A stretch of 18,597 bases of DNA from contig DBEB01000023.1 in assembly GCA_002293855.1 (NCBI GenBank), forward strand, positions 1 through 18,597, read 5' to 3'. Every line of letters begins with the position of its first letter. Position 1 is the stretch's first letter. This stretch comes from Candidatus Falkowbacteria bacterium UBA917 (GTDB lineage Bacteria > Patescibacteriota > Patescibacteriia > Patescibacteriales > Patescibacteriaceae). A model generated the notes under the pieces. It made no database searches. It was given only the letters and a program-made list of their open reading frames with translations, and had not been told where the DNA came from. The translations under genes were made by a program, and so were the position numbers. This document shows, in pieces, positions 1-7,148 of the stretch.

Positions 1-21
1 ATATTATATCATATTCATCCT

Positions 22-47
22 TAAAAGTCAAGGTTAAGGGACTTTTA
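22..47. terminator. AT-rich hairpin, possible bidirectional terminator
   Basis: The arms TAAAAGTC (22-29) and GACTTTTA (40-47) are perfect 8-base inverted repeats around a 10-base loop. The A-tract, stem, T-tract layout is that of a weak factor-independent terminator working in either direction. It could end transcription of a gene left of the window. The G+C core is only three pairs, so this is tentative. Confidence 0.3.
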
Positions 48-58
48 TTGGCTGTAGT

Positions 59-92
59 TAGCCCATTTATACTGACTAGCCATTTACAGCTG
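59..92. repeat. two tandem imperfect 16-base repeats upstream of the ABC-F gene
   Basis: TAGCCCATTTATACTG (59-74) and TAGCCATTTACAGCTG (77-92) are related direct repeats. The second contains the -35 box of the ABC-F promoter. They could be an operator or a duplicated promoter element. The repeat is seen directly; the role is inferred. Confidence 0.4.
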
Positions 93-111
93 GTAAAGAT
101 AAGGCTAAAAT
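83..111 (+). promoter_or_regulatory. sigma70-type promoter of the ABC-F gene
   Basis: The -35 box TTTACA (83-88) and the -10 box TAAAAT (106-111) each match consensus at five of six positions and are separated by 17 bases. The predicted transcription start is about base 118, two bases before the ATG at 120. The mRNA would be almost leaderless, which fits the absence of a Shine-Dalgarno sequence. Confidence 0.6.
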
Positions 112-119
112 AAGCGATT

Positions 120-1865
120 ATGAGTATTTTACTTCAGGCAAGCAACTTAAGCAAAAGCTACGGTCGTCAGCAGATTTTTACTGATTTTAATTTTAGCATT
201 CACGACAAACAAAAAATTGGCGTGATTGGTCGTAATGGCGCTGGCAAGTCAACACTCTTTCGGATCTTAACTGATGAGGAGCAGGCCGATGATGGTCAAG
301 TAATCATTAGCCCAGAAACTAGACTAGGCACGATCAAACAAGAAAACGACTGGCTGGAAGCTGAGCAGGCACTCGCCTATCTACTACGCAAAAGCAAGCA
401 GCCCGAATGGACAGCTAAAAAGCTAGCAGCTGCTTTTGAAATCTCTGAGGAGCGACTAGGTCTAGAAGTCTCGCAACTATCTGGCGGTTGGCGGATGCGA
501 CTAAAAATCGTGGCCATGTTACTAACGGAACCGAATCTGTTTTTGCTCGATGAGCCGACTAACTACCTCGACTTAAATACTTTGTTGCTACTTGAAAATT
601 ATCTCAAGAGTTACAAGGGGTCACTAGTGATCATTTCCCATGATCGTGAATTTATCAAAAAAACTTGCAATGAAACCCTAGAGATTTATCAAGGTGGCTA
701 CTATCATTATGCCGGCCCGATCGAAGAGTATCTAGCCTTCAAAGAACAAAAACAAAGCACCCTAGTTAAGCAAAATGAAGGACTAGCTCGCCAGCAAGAA
801 CACTTGCAGAGCTTTGTCGATCGTTTTCGCTACAAATCATCAAAGGCCAAGCAAGCCCAAGCCGCCATTAGAAAGATCAATAAGCTCGAAGAAAAAAGAA
901 TTACTATTGAGCATGCCGCTGGTATCACTCGGATCGTCTTGCCACCGGTACCGAAGCGTAAAAATCTAGCTCTGCGAGTAAAAAATCTGGAGATTGGTTA
1001 TAATGAGCAATCACTGCTAGCTAAAATTAATTTTGAAATGAACTTTGGCGAGCGACTGTTGATACTAGGACAAAATGGTCAAGGTAAAACCACACTGTTA
1101 AAAACCTTAGCTAGTGTACAACTACCAATGTCTGGATCTTTTCACTGGTACAGCGCAGCGACACTAGCCTATCACGCTCAAGACAGTCTGGAGGTACTCG
1201 ACCGCAGTGAACAAGTCTGGGCCTATCTCAGGCGCATGGCCGCGGCAGAGATCAAAACTGAAGCGGTACTCAAAATGGCGAGTGACTTCCTCTTTGATGA
1301 AGAAGCCCAAAAGAAACCAATCGGAGTATTGTCCGGTGGTGAGAAGTCACGTTTGCAACTAGCTGCTATACTACTTGCGAAGCCCGACATACTAGTCATG
1401 GACGAACCGACTAGTCATTTGGACTTTGAAACAGTGGAGGCGCTGGGTCAGGCCCTCGCCAAGTTCAATGGCGCTATAATCTTTACTAGTCACGATCGGA
1501 CCTTTGCCAATCTACTGGCTACCGGACTAGTCGAAATCAAAGACGGTTCAGCTAGCAGAAAGTTCCAAGATTATGAAGACTATATCGAGGCTCTAGAAAA
1601 GCAAATTAGCAACAATGTTGTTAAGACGCCTGACAAAAATCCTGAACAAGGCAAACAAGAAGCTTACGCTGAGCGTAAAGCCTTGCAGAGGGAGCTCGCT
1701 AGTATTGAAAAGCGCCTGGCTAAGTTACGCTTACAAAGAACGGAGATTGTTGAATATTTCTCCAAAAACCCGACCAATTATGACGCGGAGCGGATGATGA
1801 TCCTGAGCGACTTGGACAAAAATATTATAGAGGCAGAGAATGAGTGGTTGATGAAGGCGAATTAA
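120..1865 (+). CDS. ABC-F family ATPase (Uup-like)
   Basis: This is a soluble protein with two fused ABC ATPase domains and no membrane segments. Domain 1 has Walker A GRNGAGKST (residues 37-45), signature LSGGW (120-124) and Walker B LLDEPTNYLD (142-151). Domain 2 has GQNGQGKTT (317-325), LSGGE (404-408) and MDEPTSHLD (427-435). The linker (about 185-265) is basic and helical, with the lysine- and alanine-rich stretch typical of the tRNA-contacting ABC-F interdomain linker. Residues about 500-581 form a charged coiled coil like the Uup C-terminal domain. ABC-F proteins act on ribosomes to resolve stalled or misfolded translation states; the Uup assignment rests on the C-terminal coiled coil. 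The start is ATG preceded by a good promoter. The last 41 bases overlap the 3' end of the convergent pyrG. Confidence 0.93.
   Translation: MSILLQASNLSKSYGRQQIFTDFNFSIHDKQKIGVIGRNGAGKSTLFRILTDEEQADDGQVIISPETRLGTIKQENDWLEAEQALAYLLRKSKQPEWTAKKLAAAFEISEERLGLEVSQLSGGWRMRLKIVAMLLTEPNLFLLDEPTNYLDLNTLLLLENYLKSYKGSLVIISHDREFIKKTCNETLEIYQGGYYHYAGPIEEYLAFKEQKQSTLVKQNEGLARQQEHLQSFVDRFRYKSSKAKQAQAAIRKINKLEEKRITIEHAAGITRIVLPPVPKRKNLALRVKNLEIGYNEQSLLAKINFEMNFGERLLILGQNGQGKTTLLKTLASVQLPMSGSFHWYSAATLAYHAQDSLEVLDRSEQVWAYLRRMAAAEIKTEAVLKMASDFLFDEEAQKKPIGVLSGGEKSRLQLAAILLAKPDILVMDEPTSHLDFETVEALGQALAKFNGAIIFTSHDRTFANLLATGLVEIKDGSASRKFQDYEDYIEALEKQISNNVVKTPDKNPEQGKQEAYAERKALQRELASIEKRLAKLRLQRTEIVEYFSKNPTNYDAERMMILSDLDKNIIEAENEWLMKAN
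1825..1865. other. 41-base tail-to-tail overlap of ABC-F and pyrG coding regions
   Basis: The ABC-F stop (TAA, 1863-1865) lies inside pyrG, and the pyrG stop (TAA on minus, 1827-1825) lies inside the ABC-F gene. The overlap encodes the ABC-F end (EAENEWLMKAN region) and the non-conserved serine- and threonine-rich PyrG tail. I see no hairpin with a T-run on either strand here, so the two transcripts should be antisense at their 3' ends. Confidence 0.85.
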
Positions 1866-3519
1866 GCTCTAAACAAACTCTGACAAACTCGACAAAGAGT
1901 GGATGCGGGTCGAGTGGTCGGGAAATGTATTCAGGATGGAACTGTGTACCGATAAAGAAAGGATGATCAGTAATTTCAATGGCCTCAACAATCGAGCCAT
2001 CAGGACTGGTGCCGGCAATAGTTAGACCAGCTTTGATAAGCTGTTCACGATAGGCGTTGTTAAACTCATAACGATGACGATGACGTTCATCAATGATAGT
2101 TTGAGAACCAAATTTGTGAGCATAAGCCCGAGCTAGATGAGTGCCAGCAGCTATTTGACAAGGCCAAGCACCGAGACGAATGGTGCCACCGTATTGTTTC
2201 TTGGCAATCAGCTCAGCCTGATCAGGCATGATATGGATGACATGATTGTAGCTACTAGGATCAGCCTCAGCACTATGAGCATCGGTCAGGCCAAGTACAT
2301 TGCGGGCAAATTCGATGACGGCCATTTGCATACCATAACAAAGGCCGAAATAAGGAATCTTGTTTTCACGACAATAGCGAATAGCTTTGATCTTGCCCTC
2401 GCTACCACGACTCCCCCAACCCTGAGGAATGATGAGGCCAGCAAAAGCGGAGAGTGACTCAGTGCCTTTGGTTTCTAAATCTTCGGCGGAGAGCCAAGTC
2501 AACTCAGCTCGACAGTTGTTGGATGCTGCAGCATGCTTGATGGCTTCGATAACACTGATATAAGAATCAGACAGAGAGAAATTGCCGGTAGCAAAGTATT
2601 TGCCGACAATGCCGATTTTGACAGTTCGCTTAGCCTCTTTGAAACGCTCGACCATTGCTCGCCAATCAGACAAGTCACTGGGTCTAGCTGGTAGATTAAA
2701 CTTTTTTAAAATCCGATCACCGAGGGCTTCTTTTTCAAAATTAAGTGGCACGTCATAGATAGTTTCGATGTCGGGCGCACTAACTACATCAGAGCTAGTG
2801 ACATTGCAATGAACGGCAATTTTTTTGCGACGCGGCTCGTCAATATCTACTTCAGCCCGAGCAATAATGAAATCTGGTTGGATGCCGGCGCTATTGAGAG
2901 CGCGGACAGCGTGCTGAGTTGGCTTGGTCTTCATCTCGCCGAGCTTGGACGGGATCGGTAAATAAGTAACCATGACAAAGAGGACATTGTCAGGATGATC
3001 GAGGTGCATATAACGAGCAGCTTCGAGGAAGAGCAAGTTTTCGTATTCACCAACAGTGCCACCGATCTCAATAATCATAATCTCAGCGCCAGTTTGTTCA
3101 ACAGCTTGAGCAATACGAGACCTGACTTCATTGGGAATGTGGGGAATAACTTGAACACACTCGCCTTTGTACTCGAGATTGCGCTCTTTTTGAATGACCG
3201 ACTGATAGACACGACCGGTAGTCATGTAATTCACGCGAGAAATGTTTTGACCGAGGAAGCGTTCGTAATTACCGATATCCTGATCGGTTTCATCGCCATC
3301 ATCAGTCACAAAGACTTCGCCGTGCTCGACAGGATTCATAGTGCCAGCATCAACATTGATGTAAGGATCGATTTTGATGGCACTGACTTTAAAACCTTTG
3401 CTAGACATGATCTTGGCAATAGAAGCAGCGCTAACACCCTTGCCAACACCGGACATCACACCACCGACGACAAAGATATATTTGGTTGCTGATTCAGTTC
3501 TTTCTAAAAGCTCATCCAT
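1825..3519 (-). CDS. pyrG: CTP synthase, glutamine-hydrolysing
   Basis: It converts UTP to CTP using ATP and glutamine-derived ammonia in the cytoplasm. The N-terminal amidoligase domain (about 12-275) has the P-loop GGVMSGVGKG (19-28), DPYINVDAGTMNPVEHGEVF (51-70) and EIGGTVGEYE (151-160). The C-terminal class I glutamine amidotransferase domain (about 300-545) has nucleophile Cys394 in FGLCYGMQ and His518/Glu520 in QFHPEY. It is 564 residues, slightly longer than the usual 535-545, with a short N-terminal extension and an unconserved C-terminal tail. Two motifs differ from the textbook form: DQDIGNYERF instead of DLDLGHYERF, and PQGWG (365-369) where PGGFG is usual. All catalytic residues remain. 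It is the last gene of the leftward series, six bases after the prepilin peptidase gene. The start is ATG with no Shine-Dalgarno sequence. Confidence 0.97.
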   Translation of the reverse strand: MDELLERTESATKYIFVVGGVMSGVGKGVSAASIAKIMSSKGFKVSAIKIDPYINVDAGTMNPVEHGEVFVTDDGDETDQDIGNYERFLGQNISRVNYMTTGRVYQSVIQKERNLEYKGECVQVIPHIPNEVRSRIAQAVEQTGAEIMIIEIGGTVGEYENLLFLEAARYMHLDHPDNVLFVMVTYLPIPSKLGEMKTKPTQHAVRALNSAGIQPDFIIARAEVDIDEPRRKKIAVHCNVTSSDVVSAPDIETIYDVPLNFEKEALGDRILKKFNLPARPSDLSDWRAMVERFKEAKRTVKIGIVGKYFATGNFSLSDSYISVIEAIKHAAASNNCRAELTWLSAEDLETKGTESLSAFAGLIIPQGWGSRGSEGKIKAIRYCRENKIPYFGLCYGMQMAVIEFARNVLGLTDAHSAEADPSSYNHVIHIMPDQAELIAKKQYGGTIRLGAWPCQIAAGTHLARAYAHKFGSQTIIDERHRHRYEFNNAYREQLIKAGLTIAGTSPDGSIVEAIEITDHPFFIGTQFHPEYISRPLDPHPLFVEFVRVCLELNSPSSTTHSLPL

Positions 3520-3525
3520 ATGATT

Positions 3526-4398
3526 TTACAAAATTAGATTTTGATACCAAGTGATAATGGCCTCACCATAAAAAAGAGCAATGAGAGCGCCGAGAGCCAG
3601 AAAGGGTCCAAACGGAATAATAGCTTGCTCGGTCGGCTCACCCGGTTCCCAGAGATGTTTGAAGCTAAAGCTTTGCTTCTGACGCACGGCGATCAGGTAG
3701 ATCGAAGCGAGCGACCCGATAAAGTAAGCTAGAGCGAGCCCGACCAGAATACCTGGCCAACCGAGACTAGCGCCCATCAGTGCGCCAATCCGGATATCCC
3801 CTGCTCCCACCCAGCGACCGCCGGAGAAATAGTACTGTAAAGAAAAAAAGCCAGCCCCGACTAGAGTAGCGAGGATTAGATTGGACCAGCTAAAAGCAGC
3901 GGCCAAGTCCGGCCAGAGCCAGCCTAATACGAGGCTAAAGATAAAGACGGAAATAATACCTGGTAGGCTGATTTCATCAGCCACGACATACCACTGATAA
4001 TCCATGATAAAGATAGCCGAGAAAAAAGCGATGATCAGCCAGTCGCGCAGCAAGCTCAAACTGTGAATATTCCAAGAGCTAATTTGCTCAATCAGTATAA
4101 AGTCACTTAGTCCTTGGAAGCGATACCAAAAGGCAAAGGCAAAGAGTAGAGCAAGTGCTAGCTCGGTAGCAAAATACTGCCAGTGGATGCGGACTTGGCA
4201 ATGGCGACAACGAGCGCGCAAGACAAGGAAGCTAAACAAAGGAATATTGTCATACCAAGCGATCTGATGCTGACACTTGGGACAATGAGATCTAGTCCAG
4301 AGACTTTCATCGTGATAGAGACGCCAGACTAGGCAATTGAGAAAGGAGCCCATCATAGAGCCAAAGAGAAAAGCAAAACTGAGCCAAAAGATAAACAT
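3526..4398 (-). CDS. pilD: prepilin peptidase (type IV leader peptidase, A24 family)
   Basis: This inner-membrane aspartic protease cleaves the leader of type IV prepilins or pseudopilins; full-length members often also N-methylate the new N-terminus. The N-terminal cytoplasmic domain has four cysteines in two pairs (CPKC at 39-42, CRHC at 64-67), the usual metal-binding layout. About seven or eight hydrophobic segments follow. The catalytic aspartates are expected in the stretch D133-D141 (DYQWYVVADE) and at Asp201 in GAGD. The C-terminal IPFGPFLALG is a family hallmark. At 290 residues it is full length. It starts two bases after the DPM1-like gene ends, so it is co-transcribed with glycan genes. 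No pilin gene is in the window. The symbol is by family; comC or gspO would be equivalent. Confidence 0.92.
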   Translation of the reverse strand: MFIFWLSFAFLFGSMMGSFLNCLVWRLYHDESLWTRSHCPKCQHQIAWYDNIPLFSFLVLRARCRHCQVRIHWQYFATELALALLFAFAFWYRFQGLSDFILIEQISSWNIHSLSLLRDWLIIAFFSAIFIMDYQWYVVADEISLPGIISVFIFSLVLGWLWPDLAAAFSWSNLILATLVGAGFFSLQYYFSGGRWVGAGDIRIGALMGASLGWPGILVGLALAYFIGSLASIYLIAVRQKQSFSFKHLWEPGEPTEQAIIPFGPFLALGALIALFYGEAIITWYQNLIL

Positions 4399-4400
4399 AA

Positions 4401-5102
4401 TTATTTAAGGAGATTGAATTTAAAAATATACCAGAGTGCTGCTACACCATCACGCCAATTGATTTTTTTACCTTCGGCATAAGTGCGACCATCGTAACTG
4501 ATGCCGACCTCATAGATACGCCAGCTACCTTGAGCGAAGCGGGCGGTCAACTCTGGCTCGATGCCAAAGCGATTAGCAGTTAACTGAGGCAAGACTGCTT
4601 GCAAAACCTCTCTAGTCATAACTTTATAGCAAGTCTCCATGTCGGTCAAATTGAGATTAGTGAACATATTAGAAAGAGTGGTCAATATTTTATTACCCAG
4701 AGAATGCCAATAAAAGAGCACGCGCTTAGCCTCACTACCGACGAAGCGAGAACCGTAGACCACATCAGCCTGACCAGAGAGAATAGGCGCTAGTAAGCGA
4801 GGATAGTCACTGGGACTGTATTCTAAGTCAGCGTCTTGAATCAAGATTATGTCACCGGTTGCCTGTGCTAGACCAGCTCGGACAGCGGCGCCTTTACCTT
4901 GGTTACTGAGCTGATTGATAAGGATGAGATCATCAGATGGCGGGAGAGCGTGCAAGATCTCTCTAGTGCCATCCGTAGATAGATCATCAATGATAATAAT
5001 CTCCTTGGTGACAGAAAGTTCGACCGCTCGGACCTTGGCGATAATAGCTTCGATAGTAGAGGCTTCGTTATAAGCTGGAATGACAATGCTTAATTTGGAC
5101 AT
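4401..5102 (-). CDS. GT2 glycosyltransferase, DPM1-like polyprenyl-phosphate sugar synthase
   Basis: It is a 233-residue single GT-A domain with no membrane segments, like minimal dolichol-phosphate mannose synthases. It starts with the family opening LSIVIPAYNEAS, has Asp39-Asp40 in IIIIDDLSTDGT, the metal-binding QDADLE (89-94), GSRF, the acceptor motif LTDMETCYKVM and RFGIEPELTAR, and ends in KKINWRDGVAALWYIFKF. The likely reaction moves a sugar from NDP-sugar (GDP-mannose or UDP-hexose) to a polyprenyl phosphate on the cytoplasmic face. The neighbouring gene encodes a GT-C enzyme of the type that uses such lipid-linked sugars as donor, so the two are probably sequential steps. The sugar cannot be told from sequence. 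The start is ATG, three bases after the upstream stop. Confidence 0.88.
   Translation of the reverse strand: MSKLSIVIPAYNEASTIEAIIAKVRAVELSVTKEIIIIDDLSTDGTREILHALPPSDDLILINQLSNQGKGAAVRAGLAQATGDIILIQDADLEYSPSDYPRLLAPILSGQADVVYGSRFVGSEAKRVLFYWHSLGNKILTTLSNMFTNLNLTDMETCYKVMTREVLQAVLPQLTANRFGIEPELTARFAQGSWRIYEVGISYDGRTYAEGKKINWRDGVAALWYIFKFNLLK
4425..4433 (-). promoter_or_regulatory. possible extended -10 promoter for pilD-pyrG
   Basis: On the minus strand, TGG followed by TATATT (4433-4425) forms an extended -10 element within the last codons of the DPM1-like gene. The predicted start would give a leader of about 20 bases before the pilD ATG at 4398. There is no convincing -35 box, so confidence is low. 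Confidence 0.28.
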
Positions 5103-5105
5103 AGA

Positions 5106-6413
5106 CTAGGATTTATTAAACCAGCTGGATAAAGCATCACTGAGTAGACTGGCGCTAAGCGGTAAAAACAAAAGCAAATTACGAGAAAAAGCGGTATCAT
5201 CAAGAGCATAGAGATAGGTCTCGGTGAAGCAGTAGAGAATCAGGAAACAACCAAAAGATAAAATAAACCACGTGGCGCTAAAAATAAATAGTTTATCATT
5301 GATCAAATTACGCCAAGTTAAGACTAACATAACCAGCACTAGATACCACCAGAGCTGCCAAGATTGAGCTACAAAAAAGGCATCTCTGATTTTTGACAAG
5401 ACTTCCGGATGCCAGCCAAGGCCAGCAGCGACGTTACTGACGCCAAGATGCTGCAGAGCCAACCAAATCAGCCACAATAGACCAGGTCCAAGTAGCGCTA
5501 AGGACCGAGCTTGAGCTTTGAGCAAAGACTGTTTCCAGAGCCAAAGCAGAGTCAGAGCTACAAAAGGACCGACGAAGAAAATGGCTTCAGATTTGACTGT
5601 TAAAGCGAAGCCAGCGAGCGCAGCAGCTAAACACAGATCAGCCTTATTTAAATTAACTAACCAACGACGCCAGACTAGTAAGCTAGCGCCGAGATAAAAA
5701 GCAAGTGGTAAATCAGCGTAGAAACTATAACTATGCTGAAAAACTAATGGCATAGTCGCGATGAGCAGAGCTAGAAAGAGCGACCAAGAACGACTGAGCT
5801 TTTCTTTGACTAGAGCATAGACAGTACTGATGAGCCCGAGATAATAACACCAAGGTAAAAAATTAATCAAACTAATGCTGAATTGACCAGTGACTTGGGT
5901 TTGCAACCAAGCAAGTAGCGATAGATGCCAAGGATAATTAGGCTTAGCGAGCATGGACCAAAAAACAGAACTAGCTGAATTAAATAAATCACTTTGATGA
6001 TAATAAAGAATCTGAACACGGCGAGACCAAACTCCCAAGGCGTCATAGTCAATCAGCGGACGAGCAAAAACTCGGAGCAAAGATAATCCGCCAGCCAAAA
6101 ATAAAGCTCCGGTCAGGATAGAATCCAAAAGATTATTGGGCCGAGACCAAAAAGCCGGCCAAACTAAAGAGCGGCGATAAAAATGCCAGACAAACAAAGC
6201 AATTGCTTCAGCGATAATAAGATAGAGGGACCAGTAGCCTAGATTGAGATGGAGATAAAAGCGTGCGACAAAGAGCTGAAAAGTAATAAGTCCGCCACCC
6301 AAAGCAAAGGACAGAGCAAGTGCTGGTTGACGACTAGAGACGGGCAAGAACAACAAAACACCGTAACCCAGTATTATAATTAATAGTGCAAAGAGTAGTA
6401 AGCAGATAATCAT
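5106..6413 (-). CDS. GT-C fold membrane glycosyltransferase (PMT/GT39-like)
   Basis: It is a 435-residue polytopic membrane protein with about 11-12 hydrophobic segments. The first long external loop carries Asp122-Tyr-Asp124 followed by WSRR (129-132), the acidic loop-1 motif expected of GT-C enzymes that take sugars from polyprenyl-phosphate donors outside the membrane. I place the start at ATG 6413, where it overlaps the previous stop as ATGA. The reading frame is open to a TTG at 6464, but that would put a hydrophilic 17-residue tail before the first helix and a 55-base overlap, and it lacks the T before the start seen at nearly all other genes. It sits between the DPM1-like synthase and a small membrane protein, suggesting a lipid-linked sugar transfer unit. 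The acceptor is unknown: glycan, lipid or protein. Confidence 0.75.
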   Translation of the reverse strand: MIICLLLFALLIIILGYGVLLFLPVSSRQPALALSFALGGGLITFQLFVARFYLHLNLGYWSLYLIIAEAIALFVWHFYRRSLVWPAFWSRPNNLLDSILTGALFLAGGLSLLRVFARPLIDYDALGVWSRRVQILYYHQSDLFNSASSVFWSMLAKPNYPWHLSLLAWLQTQVTGQFSISLINFLPWCYYLGLISTVYALVKEKLSRSWSLFLALLIATMPLVFQHSYSFYADLPLAFYLGASLLVWRRWLVNLNKADLCLAAALAGFALTVKSEAIFFVGPFVALTLLWLWKQSLLKAQARSLALLGPGLLWLIWLALQHLGVSNVAAGLGWHPEVLSKIRDAFFVAQSWQLWWYLVLVMLVLTWRNLINDKLFIFSATWFILSFGCFLILYCFTETYLYALDDTAFSRNLLLFLPLSASLLSDALSSWFNKS

Positions 6414-7039
6414 AAACGTTCTAAAATTAGAATCTGAGGATGGTAAGTAGCGACTTGCTTCCAACGACCATAATCTTGCATCCGACCATCTTGATCAAGA
6501 GAAAAATTTCCTGATTCAGACAGTGACCAGTTGCGTCGTGGAGAAAAAATCACTAGATACTTAGCTTGATTAATATCATTAACCAAATTTAGTCGGCCGT
6601 ACAGATAGTGGTTAGAGTAGTTACTGAGACTAGGATCAAACAAAAGCTTAGTTGGCGCATCAGCAGGGACGAGATCGGTGACTTCAATCAAAAAATGCCC
6701 CATCGCACAATAAATACCACCTAGATTTTGAGTTTTATCCATTTGACAAAAGGAGTCACGCAGATTTTCGTCGGTTGGTGCAGAGCTAGCCTTGAGATCA
6801 GCGGGCAGCGTAGAGCTAAGCTGAAAGAAAAAAGCCCACAAGAAAGGGGCGCTCACCATCATAAAAATTGTCAGTAAAGTATTTTTGTGCTTGAGATCCA
6901 AACCGATGAAGTAGGTAGCTACGATCAGAGAGACAAAAAGCAGAGCTAGCACGACAGTAGCCGGATAAGTACCAAACAAGTACTCAGGCGTAAAGATATT
7001 AATGTTGAAGAAAGTCCGCTGGGCCAATTGACTCAACAT
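6410..7039 (-). CDS. unrecognised membrane protein with external C-terminal domain
   Basis: I do not recognise this 209-residue protein. Residues about 25-48 and 53-75 are hydrophobic membrane segments. The remaining roughly 130 residues are soluble, with two cysteines (near 98 and 110) that could form a disulphide, and two short hydrophobic strands (KYLVIFSP and PQILILERL). Its stop overlaps the GT-C start as ATGA, so the two are probably translationally coupled and may work as partners. A promoter with a 31-base leader lies just upstream. The C-terminal part may be an accessory domain that GT-C proteins of related organisms carry fused; that is a guess from the arrangement. Confidence 0.7.
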   Translation of the reverse strand: MLSQLAQRTFFNINIFTPEYLFGTYPATVVLALLFVSLIVATYFIGLDLKHKNTLLTIFMMVSAPFLWAFFFQLSSTLPADLKASSAPTDENLRDSFCQMDKTQNLGGIYCAMGHFLIEVTDLVPADAPTKLLFDPSLSNYSNHYLYGRLNLVNDINQAKYLVIFSPRRNWSLSESGNFSLDQDGRMQDYGRWKQVATYHPQILILERL

Positions 7040-7076
7040 ATCGGGAGACTTTTAAGATGGATTAACTAGTGATTTT

Positions 7077-7105
7077 AGCCTAGCACAAAGGCTAGAGGCT
7101 GCCAA
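7077..7105 (-). promoter_or_regulatory. promoter A, upstream of the membrane protein/GT-C genes
   Basis: Reading the minus strand: -35 TTGGCA (7105-7100), a 17-base spacer, and -10 TAGGCT (7082-7077) preceded by TGC, an extended -10. Predicted start is about 7070, a leader of about 31 bases. The element lies in the 109-base intergenic gap 7040-7148 and closely matches promoter B at 7985-8013. TAGCCT/AGGCTA also form a 6-base inverted repeat here, but it is not kept in promoter B and has no T-run. Confidence 0.5.
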
Positions 7106-7148
7106 TAGAATTATGACACCAGATATTGATGATAGATAATGATAAGTT

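Noticed and set aside
1888..1914. Inverted repeat CTCGAC/GTCGAG after the ABC-F stop
   Set aside because: Six-base arms with a 15-base loop in conserved pyrG codons and no T-run; not a credible terminator.
2137..3492. Plus-strand open frames inside pyrG (2137-2457 and 2995-3492, up to 165 codons)
   Set aside because: They lie antisense to well-conserved pyrG codons, and their translations have no recognisable domain; they are shadows of the real gene.
3520..3550. TTGGTA-16-TAAAAT promoter-like pair before pyrG
   Set aside because: The -10 box ends only three bases before the ATG, so transcription would start inside the start codon or beyond it.
6414..6464. TTG start at 6464 for the GT-C gene
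   Set aside because: It would add a hydrophilic 17-residue tail before the first membrane helix and lengthen the overlap to 55 bases. ATG 6413 gives an ATGA overlap and has T at -1.
7077..7096. TAGCCT/AGGCTA hairpin as a terminator after the FkbM gene
   Set aside because: There is no T-run after it on the minus strand, and the arms are not kept in the sister element at 7985-8013, where the promoter boxes are kept.
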